DNA of 20,856 nt, taken from positions 1 through 20,856 of the IMG/VR virus record IMGVR_UViG_3300036832_001327. One strand, 5' to 3'. The notes beneath the pieces are model-generated. The model was not told where the DNA came from, did not search any database, and was given only the letters and a program-made list of their open reading frames with translations. The stretch's first letter is position 1. Every line of letters begins with the position of its first letter. Positions 8,101 to 15,105 of the stretch are shown here, in pieces. The stretch is from a virus. The position numbers and the translations under genes were made by a program.

Positions 8101-9282
8101 TGATGTGTTGATCGTAGTTGCGTGCAGCCCGGATGTGCCGTTGGTGGTTACCACGTTTTCGCCGTACTGATTACTCATTACCGGAGCGGCTGTTACGATT
8201 GTTCCATCTGAAGTTCCGCCAGTGGTTGGATAGTGTGAAGGATACCACGGATCGCTGGAATGCCCCAGCCAAGGTGATAGGTTAAGGCCTTCAAAGTAAA
8301 CATCGTGCAGGGGATTAGTATTGTTCCCGCCCATATTAATGAGGCTGCTTCCCCTAAATTGCTCAACATTAAAATTCTTGAAGACGAAGCCTCCCATACC
8401 ACTCCCTGAATTGATTTGGTGGAGAACCGGAGTCGAAGCAGCAGCAGGGTCTGCCATGATCCAAGTGAAGATCGGATTTCCTGTTGGTGAGCCGCCGACC
8501 GTGCTGTAGCGCCCGCTGCTGTTTATATCGCCAACAGGATTAGAACCGCCCCAACCCGGCTCAAGGTAAATCGTATCACCGGGTTGAATGAGCCTGCCGA
8601 AGATTGCGCCACTGTAGTTGGCAACGCTGTTAAACAGGGCTGTGATGTCTTTGAACGGGCTGCCGGCATGACCAGTAGCACCGCCGGTCTCCGAATGTCC
8701 GTTTACCGGATCGAAATACCAAACGTTAGCAGGGGTCGTGTTTTGGGAGACTGAAGGAATAGTGCATCCAGGAAAGACGGCATGCCCATTTTGAAGGAAG
8801 TGCGCCGGTGGCGCAGGAAGCGCCAGTGTCGGCGATGATCCCATGGTTTCATATGCGGGAGGCGCTGAAGGGGCTGACGCCTCAATCGGCCCAAACCAAT
8901 GACTCGTGCGGGTAGCGGAACCGGAAGAATTGGTCGCCGTGTCGTCAAGCTCGACGACGGTTCCGACCGCGCCCGGCGTCGTCAGAGTGATCGACGTGCC
9001 TGTGCCGAGCGATGTGCCATCCGGCTTGTGCCAAGCGTAGGCGTGGCTTGTCGGACTGTTCGTCCACTGACCCGGCGCCGCCGTCAGCGTCACCGTGCTG
9101 CCAGCTGCAGGGTAATCCAATCCAATGATCTGCGGCATCTCCAGGCTCACCGGCGCGCCGGCTGGCGGCGGACCGGTCCCGCCACCACCTGTCGAGCCGT
9201 TGCCGCGCAACAGCAACGCAAAGCTCGCGTCGCAACCCGCCGCGTAGGCGATCAGAGCCAGAATGACGGCGACAGCTCTCAT
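5191..9282 (-). CDS. Giant exported-type tailspike-like protein: Ig-like, beta-helix, beta-propeller
   Basis: The protein has 1363 aa. It opens with a signal-peptide-like segment (MRAVAVILALIAYAAGC). The AAGC could be a weak lipobox, although the usual Leu at -3 is missing. After a Gly/Pro linker, residues about 45-130 resemble a bacterial Ig-like domain (PAAGSTVTLTAAPGQW, YAWHKPDG, SGSATRTSHW). Residues about 187-780 look like a right-handed parallel beta-helix. They open with WYFDPVNG, run through Asn-rich turns (VFYNNAAMENE, VVAHNTLMGD), and reach a closing VGAYE at 963-967. Residues about 978-1363 look like a YVTN/NHL-type beta-propeller (GLAVTPDGNKLYVADP, DITNDGKYLVVETGE). Eighteen cysteines after the signal fall mostly in close pairs (444/454, 473/483, 892/896, 989/997). 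The likely role is polysaccharide binding or degradation at the host surface. Catalytic residues cannot be named by eye. The middle is markedly AT-rich. Confidence 0.85.
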   Translation of the reverse strand: MRAVAVILALIAYAAGCDASFALLLRGNGSTGGGGTGPPPAGAPVSLEMPQIIGLDYPAAGSTVTLTAAPGQWTNSPTSHAYAWHKPDGTSLGTGTSITLTTPGAVGTVVELDDTATNSSGSATRTSHWFGPIEASAPSAPPAYETMGSSPTLALPAPPAHFLQNGHAVFPGCTIPSVSQNTTPANVWYFDPVNGHSETGGATGHAGSPFKDITALFNSVANYSGAIFGRLIQPGDTIYLEPGWGGSNPVGDINSSGRYSTVGGSPTGNPIFTWIMADPAAASTPVLHQINSGSGMGGFVFKNFNVEQFRGSSLINMGGNNTNPLHDVYFEGLNLSPWLGHSSDPWYPSHYPTTGGTSDGTIVTAAPVMSNQYGENVVTTNGTSGLHATTINTSSSATGQVGKYVWSPGYYVPGPGTFTLNPTGIPNGTKVISATSTSITIGPCDPVADQQTGCPSTDYPGLAHSSTSNVVGCDPVNVLPNTCSPVPWNGTTAALSSAPITFTDQMLVQPAGYWNHADFLNNIATDFIVGGVAGSPIDNLQGSYCLSVKDSTARDSFIGFQYFFTSQSMFYNNKVKWTSSDAFDLYSDNSIWLIHNLVTDPTELWAHQDGMQFAVHGTQQTDVFYNNAAMENEIIEWTDPTNPFPRTWQGISFTDEIYSVTTVTNNALIANTNGIGMGGTYNVVAHNTLMGDPIKAGNQSKQQGTAVPLATILSNNVANGIYRHSNDKVIANSCDPANGDLTQQTNVSIPFNVASASVSQQYCVLGSTGGIKTDSAVGNFIGLSNWSATDYRTGIPGVSSLFLSYNPLSPPAYPNPGYGIAAFFSQFNTCFHGSIGPDPQCPTSGSGVLDYHLNSAFSGSTFFVSYSVTRPGLWPATPAVGTYAIAATGANCGSNCFPPAGLWQYNGGAGYTAGNGTHPYPGWDLIDSTGTFNPGLIGAGTNLGAQQPIVDHDGKAWKSPPSVGAYENYATAGPPPVHHYWYAATAPECPSSGGSDCTGYPATQGYVRVYDIDNNFARVSSLDFNLPTSVKGLRGLFADSTGTHLYFPNYGTTNVGGNTTGARLMSWNLNSNSADYDVAYSGGTALAAIDRACLSADDSTIYAPAGENVQTGTYQSSWYVLSAATGAQIAPNTIALANGAVRPHNTECSASKIYMAAIDLHGGVSAKHSVTMYDTSAHTQTTCGPFTAGDGRVRPFDVDFGHNLIYVNLEDWVGFAVCNASTGTVLYDSQKPPSYTEPGTSNVVNSHGLAVTPDGNKLYVADPNMGAGSSTANGVEVWDVSGVRTGSAPTYLKFIATSSDTHIYDGKNPGWMDITNDGKYLVVETGEVISTTTDTVVTRLADPSQSDGAGAFMETRYFTQVTK

Positions 9283-12200
9283 GGTATCGTCACCACCGAT
9301 CCGAATTTGTAGTATGTCGCATTGGTTGGCGATCCCGTGTGCGTCTCATTATAATCAACCGTGTAGCCGGGGCTGAGCGCGATTGAATGCGTCGTGTCCT
9401 GCGCGCCGCCAAGCATCACTCCGCTATTCGCGCCCGGGCACGCATTGCCTGTGCCGAACGTGACCGTCACTGGACTATTGGTCGTCGGCGCAGCCAGCGT
9501 CGTTCCATACCGCAACGTCCCGGTGCGGGTGGGCGTCGTGCCCGTCGCGCCGTTCGTGCAATACATCATCTTTTTCACGGTCATCGTGCTGGCGACTTGG
9601 GGAACCAATTGCCAATTGGTTTCCACGGTAAACGCCACATTATCAGACAGACCAATGATGTACGGATTAGACGTATTTAGATTGTTGTTGCTCGAAGAGG
9701 CGACAACAGCCTCACCCGGTATCGTCGGATTCCATTGAACCGACACTCCCGGATTAACACCATTGCAAGCCGCGGACGGACAACCGATATCGAGCGAGAT
9801 GGTATCGCCGGCGACAACAGAAAAGGCGGTCGCGCTCGTGCACGCCGCTGCGGTCACCCCACCGATATTGCCGACCGCGCCCACATTGGTGCAGCAACCA
9901 GCGGATACCGTCGTCGTATTTGCCGTGCAGGCGATCCCCGTCGCAGTCCCGTTCTTCATCACTGTATAAGTATGTGGATTAGTGGCGCTCTCATTGGCGT
10001 TGGGAACGACGTACAATCCGGATATCGTTCCGGCGGTCGGCATCAAAGTCGACGCCATCGCCTCATTGGAAATTGAACTATTCCATATCGCATAACCAAA
10101 ACCCTGATAGACATGCGTACTGGCCCCATTTGTGCTGCTGCTATTACCTCCCGAAAGCATAAAGCCAGTCGACGATCCGCTATCGGCTTGAAACTGCGCA
10201 CTGATCTGAAACGGCAGACCCGATGTCTGCGCCCACGTTCCGCCCGGTATCCACTGCCATGTGAGCAGATCACCCTGATTCCAATGCTCAGTAGCAGAAC
10301 CTGAATTGCAAAATTGAGACGCAGAAAAATTGCACGTTAACGTGCCCTGCGTGGTGTTTTTGTAAGAGAAAATGGCTGCGGTCGTAAAGGGCGCGTTCAA
10401 TCCCGCGGCCAGTCCACTCATCGTTCCCGCAATCGGGATCGGGACCTTTCTGGTGGAATTGATAGACGTTACCTGGGCAAACAGCCCGGTTTGCCCAGGT
10501 GTCCATTCATTCGACGTGCCAGATGTGATCGCCTGACTTGAGACAAGAATGGGCGTGATCATATTCGCCACAGACACCGGGGTAGATTGATCAGCGCCGA
10601 TGCTGTTCGAACCAGGCAACGAGTTGTTGAAGAAATCCTGCGAACCAGGCGAAGCGATCGTCTGTCCGGCGCCGAGCATCGGCGAACCGGCGAGCAGCTT
10701 GTAAGCCACAGCCTGAGGCGAAGGATCTCCAGGCGTCGTGTTGGTCGTCAGGCCGCCGCCCGGCGTGGTGAGCGATGGGTTAGCTGTCGTCCCGACCGGC
10801 GTGCTGCCGACCTTCTCGAAGCCGGCTGCTTGGAATGACGCGAGACTGGTATAGGTCGTCGCACCATTGGTTAGAGAAAACGCTCCAGTTGTGTTGAAAT
10901 AATCATTGCCAACCCAGGTCAGCGGCGTCGCCGCGCCGCCGCCATAATTGATGGCGAACGGGATCGTCCCGGTCGTATAGTAAATGTTGTTCGACAGCGT
11001 GCCCGTGACATCCACCGGCCTGCCGCCGCCTGTCGCGATGGCCGCTGCGCCGGCGCGCGATTGATAAATCGTATTGTTGTAGACACTAAGATTGGTGATG
11101 CCGCCATCACCCGCAACGCCATCATTGCCGACGAATAGGCTCGCCGCCTCAGCGGTCGAGACTACGTCGTCATTCTGACTAACATTGAAACGAATAATAT
11201 TGCTGTCGCTCGCGACTATCGGCGGCGAGACGTTTGAGTAGGCGTAAAGCATAAATCCAGGTCCGCCATTGTCGTGGCTGTAATTATATTGCATGATTGA
11301 ATTAGTGGTGCCCGCATCAAAGCCAAACCCGGCGCCGTCATGAGAGCTAGTCGTTCTCTGTCCATACGCCTCATTGTCTTGGACGGTGATGCTGTCTGCG
11401 TCGCCGACCCATATAGCGGTTGTTCCCGGTCCGCTGGTTCCATTGTTATAAGCTAAGCTATTGCTAATCGTTCCGGTTCTGGTCTCACCAATAAAAATAC
11501 CAGCGCCAGCCCAAGCAGACGATGTGGAAATCCCGCTGTTGCCATATGCGGTGCAGTGATCGACGGTGACATTGGTATGCGATGGATTTGTTGTGCCAAA
11601 CGGATAACCAACGCTGCTCGTAACCATAATTCCAGCCGAGCCAGCGCCGCCTGCATACCAAAACGTATTGCCATGCGAGACGACATAGGAAATGGTTACA
11701 TTGTTGAAGCCTGATGATCCTGCGCTTCCTTTCACCAACACCCCACTCGAACCATAGCCGCTCACGTCAAGCCGCTGCAGAGTAATGCCGTTCAGTTTTG
11801 TGTTTCCTGACTGGGTGTTGTTTATGAAAATCCCGTCAATGTGACTGGTCGCTCCTGCGCCGACGAAAATAAGATCCTGAGCGACAAAACCGGCGTTATT
11901 CGTAACGGTAAGGCCGGACGCAGTGCCAGACGAGATCGTCGCGTTGCCCGTGCCATAGCTGCCGATGGTGATCGGCGTCGCTAAGGTTGCGCCGCTCCAC
12001 GAGCTTGCGGTGAAATTGATGCCGCCGGAGAAGGTCTGGCCGCCATTGAACAAGATATTCGTCCCCGGAGCGTAAGTCCGGCCATTAATCTTGCCGATCG
12101 TTTGCCACGGGGTCGATGTCGATAGGCCGTCATTGGTGTCGCTCCCGCTTGTCGAGACGTAATAGGTCGTCGCGGTCGGCGGCGGCCCGACGACCTTCGA

Positions 12201-12305
12201 AGGAGCCAAACCAGGACGGCCAATGGATCCCAGCCCAGGCGCGCCAGCCTGAGCAAAAGCCTGAGTGCAGAACAGCAGACCAACGAGAAAAACTAAAGCC
12301 CGCAT
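9279..12305 (-). CDS. Exported-type parallel beta-helix protein with triplicated C-terminal domains
   Basis: The protein has 1008 aa, from an ATG at 12305 whose last base pairs with the preceding stop (TGATG). An ATG at 12311 or TTG at 12320 would add 2 or 5 residues. The N-terminus MRALVFLVGLLFCTQAFAQA is a textbook Sec signal peptide with an AFA-Q cleavage site. Residues about 47-572 are a right-handed beta-helix: it opens with YYVSTSGSDTNDGLSTSTPW, continues with Asn-ladder turns (VYNNTIYQS, SNNIYYTTG), and ends at SIGADQ. The rest holds three related beta-sandwich-like units (about 600-710, 755-865, 900-1008), each with MxGLxVxx...G...V-type strands and cysteine pairs. Signal peptide plus this beta-helix opening is typical of secreted bacterial proteins. 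In a tail operon it suggests a tailspike or surface depolymerase. The enzyme activity is unproven. Confidence 0.87.
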   Translation of the reverse strand: MRALVFLVGLLFCTQAFAQAGAPGLGSIGRPGLAPSKVVGPPPTATTYYVSTSGSDTNDGLSTSTPWQTIGKINGRTYAPGTNILFNGGQTFSGGINFTASSWSGATLATPITIGSYGTGNATISSGTASGLTVTNNAGFVAQDLIFVGAGATSHIDGIFINNTQSGNTKLNGITLQRLDVSGYGSSGVLVKGSAGSSGFNNVTISYVVSHGNTFWYAGGAGSAGIMVTSSVGYPFGTTNPSHTNVTVDHCTAYGNSGISTSSAWAGAGIFIGETRTGTISNSLAYNNGTSGPGTTAIWVGDADSITVQDNEAYGQRTTSSHDGAGFGFDAGTTNSIMQYNYSHDNGGPGFMLYAYSNVSPPIVASDSNIIRFNVSQNDDVVSTAEAASLFVGNDGVAGDGGITNLSVYNNTIYQSRAGAAAIATGGGRPVDVTGTLSNNIYYTTGTIPFAINYGGGAATPLTWVGNDYFNTTGAFSLTNGATTYTSLASFQAAGFEKVGSTPVGTTANPSLTTPGGGLTTNTTPGDPSPQAVAYKLLAGSPMLGAGQTIASPGSQDFFNNSLPGSNSIGADQSTPVSVANMITPILVSSQAITSGTSNEWTPGQTGLFAQVTSINSTRKVPIPIAGTMSGLAAGLNAPFTTAAIFSYKNTTQGTLTCNFSASQFCNSGSATEHWNQGDLLTWQWIPGGTWAQTSGLPFQISAQFQADSGSSTGFMLSGGNSSSTNGASTHVYQGFGYAIWNSSISNEAMASTLMPTAGTISGLYVVPNANESATNPHTYTVMKNGTATGIACTANTTTVSAGCCTNVGAVGNIGGVTAAACTSATAFSVVAGDTISLDIGCPSAACNGVNPGVSVQWNPTIPGEAVVASSSNNNLNTSNPYIIGLSDNVAFTVETNWQLVPQVASTMTVKKMMYCTNGATGTTPTRTGTLRYGTTLAAPTTNSPVTVTFGTGNACPGANSGVMLGGAQDTTHSIALSPGYTVDYNETHTGSPTNATYYKFGSVVTIP

Positions 12306-14812
12306 CACCATGCCCAGCAAGCTACGCTCGTCGTCGCCGAAGCGATGATGCTTAATGCGGTGTTGGCGCCGAAACCATTCGGCGTCGTATAAGACGGCGT
12401 CGCTGCGTTGAGGGTGATCGTCGGCGCCGTGCCAATCACCGCCGCGCCGAACAAATTGATGCCGACATTGTTAGTGGTGTTGAGATTGGTCACGGTAAAA
12501 CCGTGAATATTGGCGGTCCCAAGACCGGGCGCATTGGCTGCGGTCGTCGTTGCGCTGACCGAGCAATTGATCGGGGTGACGTTGGTCGCGCTCACCACCT
12601 TGGCGTTGTTGTTGCTGTCCATGCTGCTCGACATCTGCTGGGTAATTGTTCCAAGATAGCCCAGCATGCTCGAGCCGCCGGATCCCAGGACCGTCGTCGT
12701 TGGGGCAGCTCCGAACGCTGTGCCTGGCGTGTTGGGCGACAGCGCGACCACCTGAGCCGGATCGGCGGCGACCGGCGACGTCGAAGCCGCCTTGACCGAA
12801 GACACATTGGTCCCGTCAGTGAGCTTGGTGAACCAGGCATTGGCCGCCGTGCCCGGAGGACCTTGAGTCACAGTGCTTGAGCTGCCTGTCGTATTCGTCG
12901 CGATCTTTTTGAGGATGGCGACTTGCGTGCCGCTGCCCGAGCCAGACCAGGCCGCGTCAGCCTGGGTCCCCATAGTGACGATCGATCCATCTGCCAGAGA
13001 GCCAACCGCATAAGCGCCGGAGGCGACCGATCCAGAAGCCTGCGTGACGGCCTGAGTAGCGGGGAAATTCTGTACATGGACCTGAGAACCATTGTCGGCG
13101 TTCAGCGGCGCCTGAAGAGCCTGCGTCGCCGCACCGGTCGGCAGCGGCTGAGAGGCAAGACTGACCGGCTGCGTCGCCGGGAAATTCATCACATGGACTT
13201 GGCTGCCATTATCAGCGTTGATCGGAGCCTGTAGTGAAGCTTGCGCCGCGCCATTCGGCAGGGGGAGCGCCGCCGCGCTGATCGCCACCGTATTGGTGAC
13301 GAATGCATTCGTTCCGGGGAAGAGACCGGTTGGAGCTGTGCCATAGGTCGACGGATTGCCGACCGTCTGAGTCGCCCATTGGGTGATGTTGACATTGCCG
13401 CCGCCGCCGCCGCCGGTCGAGCCGAAACAGGTCGCCGTGCCATCGGGACAAGCGACCAACAAAGGATGGCCAGTCACGCCGATGACATTCGTCCCATCGA
13501 ACAATTTGGTTTGCTGGGTGCCGTTGGTCTGATTAGCGGAGGTCGCCGCGCCGGCCGGCAGCGGCAACGCGGCCGCGCTGATCGGCTGGGTGGCCGGGAA
13601 ATTCATGATGTGAGCGTTGGCGCCGCCGTCGGCGTTGATCGTCGGTTGACCGGACGCGGTCGCCGCATTGGGCGGCAGCACGGAAGACAGCACATTAGCG
13701 TTGACGCCAAACACGCTGAGCGTTGTCGGGGCGGTTCCCCAGACCGAGCCGGATGCGCCGACCATGTTGCCGCCTGAGACCAGCATGCCGTTGAAGGTGG
13801 CTGACGTCGGCGCCGGGGCGGGCGGCGAAACCACGCCAACAGACGCATTCGAGCCTCCACTGCCGCCCGAGCAGCCGGCGATGCAATTGACATTAAAGCC
13901 GCCGCTGGTCGAACCGATCACCGTGCCGCCGCCATCGACAATCTGGGTCTTCTGGCTGCCGCTGGTTTGATTGGTCGCGGTCGATGCATTGGGCGGCAGC
14001 GCCGCAACCGAGCCGGCGATCGTCTTTAAGATCGCGATTTCCGAACCAGATCCGGTCGCCCAGGCCGCGTCGGCTTTGGTCCCCATGGTGATCAGCGCGC
14101 CATCGGCATAGGCGTTGCTCGCCGCAGTCACTGGACCGCCGCCGCTGGTGCAGCCGGAAGCGCAATTGAACGACGGCGTCGATGCGAACCCGGGCAGCGC
14201 CCCCAAGATCTGGGCGTTGACACCCAAGACATTGAGCCCAGTCGGCGCGGTGCCCCAAGGCGAACCGCTGACCCCGACCATGCCGCCGCCGGTGGTCAGC
14301 ATGCCCACATAGGTCGCGGAGGTCGGCGCCGTGCCGGGGACCGGGCTGACCGAAGCGTTCGAGCCCGAGCCGCCCGTGCCGCCGCTACAGCCGGAATCGC
14401 AAATGATATGCGGGACATTAAGCACATTGGCGTTGACATCGAGCACCGTGCCGCCGTTTGGCGGGGTGCCCCAGATCGAGCCTTTCGGACCGATCATATT
14501 GCCCGACGGGTCAGCCAGAATGCCGATGTAGGTTGCATAACCAGGCGGCGGCGAGCCCCATGGCCCTTCCGACAATCCGCCGCCTCCGCCACCGCCGCCT
14601 GACGCGCCGCCGACCGGGGTGAAGGCGTGGGTCGTCTTGTTGACCGACCCCATCTGCGCCCAGATCTTGGAAGCGTCCTGCACGAACACCGGCTCCGGAT
14701 CACTGGTGTGATCGATGCCCATTTTCGCCGTCGAAGGATTGTTCGACGCGGTCTGCGCCTGAGCCCCGTAGGTGACGAAGGCGAACAGTACGGGAACGAA
14801 CAGCCATTTCAT
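12305..14812 (-). CDS. Exported-type modular repeat tail-fibre-like protein
   Basis: The protein has 835 aa and opens with a signal-peptide-like segment (MKWLFVPVLFAFVTYGAQAQ). The body is assembled from repeated modules. Module A is '(Y/F)xGML...GxMxGxxGSxWGTAPT...VNAxxL' at about 95-131, 168-203 and 340-375. Module B is 'ADG-x-I/V-TMGT-x-ADAAW...AILK-x-IA' at 236-266 and 607-638. Module C is 'LP-x-x-A-x-TAxNQTxGxQxT...DG...VIG' at 271-300 and 416-445. Module D is 'xNADNGSQVHVxNFPATQ' in three copies. Three CxxxC-[ST]-G-G motifs (138/142, 217/221, 310/314) recur before Gly-rich linkers. The C-terminal ~95 residues (IHGFTVTNLNTT...) resemble a beta-sandwich end domain found in phage structural proteins. 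Repeats of this kind are typical of phage fibre shafts; the signal peptide is not. ATGA overlap upstream, TGATG downstream. Confidence 0.83.
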   Translation of the reverse strand: MKWLFVPVLFAFVTYGAQAQTASNNPSTAKMGIDHTSDPEPVFVQDASKIWAQMGSVNKTTHAFTPVGGASGGGGGGGGLSEGPWGSPPPGYATYIGILADPSGNMIGPKGSIWGTPPNGGTVLDVNANVLNVPHIICDSGCSGGTGGSGSNASVSPVPGTAPTSATYVGMLTTGGGMVGVSGSPWGTAPTGLNVLGVNAQILGALPGFASTPSFNCASGCTSGGGPVTAASNAYADGALITMGTKADAAWATGSGSEIAILKTIAGSVAALPPNASTATNQTSGSQKTQIVDGGGTVIGSTSGGFNVNCIAGCSGGSGGSNASVGVVSPPAPAPTSATFNGMLVSGGNMVGASGSVWGTAPTTLSVFGVNANVLSSVLPPNAATASGQPTINADGGANAHIMNFPATQPISAAALPLPAGAATSANQTNGTQQTKLFDGTNVIGVTGHPLLVACPDGTATCFGSTGGGGGGNVNITQWATQTVGNPSTYGTAPTGLFPGTNAFVTNTVAISAAALPLPNGAAQASLQAPINADNGSQVHVMNFPATQPVSLASQPLPTGAATQALQAPLNADNGSQVHVQNFPATQAVTQASGSVASGAYAVGSLADGSIVTMGTQADAAWSGSGSGTQVAILKKIATNTTGSSSTVTQGPPGTAANAWFTKLTDGTNVSSVKAASTSPVAADPAQVVALSPNTPGTAFGAAPTTTVLGSGGSSMLGYLGTITQQMSSSMDSNNNAKVVSATNVTPINCSVSATTTAANAPGLGTANIHGFTVTNLNTTNNVGINLFGAAVIGTAPTITLNAATPSYTTPNGFGANTALSIIASATTSVACWAW
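13031..13642 (-). repeat. Three copies of an in-frame fibre repeat (module D)
   Basis: Approximate units at 13559-13642, 13139-13222 and 13031-13105, all read on the minus strand. They encode INADGGANAHIMNFPATQP and two closer copies with NADNGSQVHV and NFPATQ. Plus-strand signatures include GGGAAATTC followed by ACATGGAC. The two leftmost copies are near-adjacent and most alike, which suggests a recent duplication. Confidence 0.85.
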
Positions 14813-15105
14813 GACGGCGACCCCATATAGCTGTAGACCGCGATGACCATGTCGGACGGCACGACTGCAATTTCAGTCGATGTCCAGTAGACGTTGCGAT
14901 TGGTGTCGATGTGGAAAGAGCCGTCGACGGTGGTGAAGGTGACGCCGTTGATGATCAGCTCGCACAGGCCGCCATAGGGCGTATGGCTGACCCGGGGCAG
15001 CGTATTGATCGCCGTCGGGATCAGCCGCTCCATACTGTCAAGCAAGACCAGAGACATGGCTCCGCATCCGTCAGTTTCGACCCAAGAATTGAACACCAGG
15101 CTCAT
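14809..15105 (-). CDS. Small beta-rich tail-associated phage protein
   Basis: The protein has 98 aa, with a TGATG junction to the adaptor gene and an ATGA overlap into the 835-aa gene. The centre (CELIINGVTFTTVDGSFHID...NVYWTSTEIAVVPSDMVIAVYSY) has the 'ELxxNGV ... F ... WxS ... L-xxxD-x-V-x-A-x-Y' pattern. That pattern occurs in small beta-sandwich proteins or domains encoded next to phage fibre genes. There are two cysteines and no membrane segment or signal peptide. It may link the fibres to the adaptor or nozzle. I cannot name it more precisely. Confidence 0.7.
   Translation of the reverse strand: MSLVFNSWVETDGCGAMSLVLLDSMERLIPTAINTLPRVSHTPYGGLCELIINGVTFTTVDGSFHIDTNRNVYWTSTEIAVVPSDMVIAVYSYMGSPS

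Noticed and set aside
13241-13777. Plus-strand frame opposite the repeat-rich fibre gene
   Set aside because: Arg-rich shadow produced by Gly/Ala/Pro codons on the other strand.
13031-14550. Repeats considered as a CRISPR array
   Set aside because: Units keep the reading frame, vary at codon third positions, and lack constant-length unique spacers. They are protein-coding repeats.
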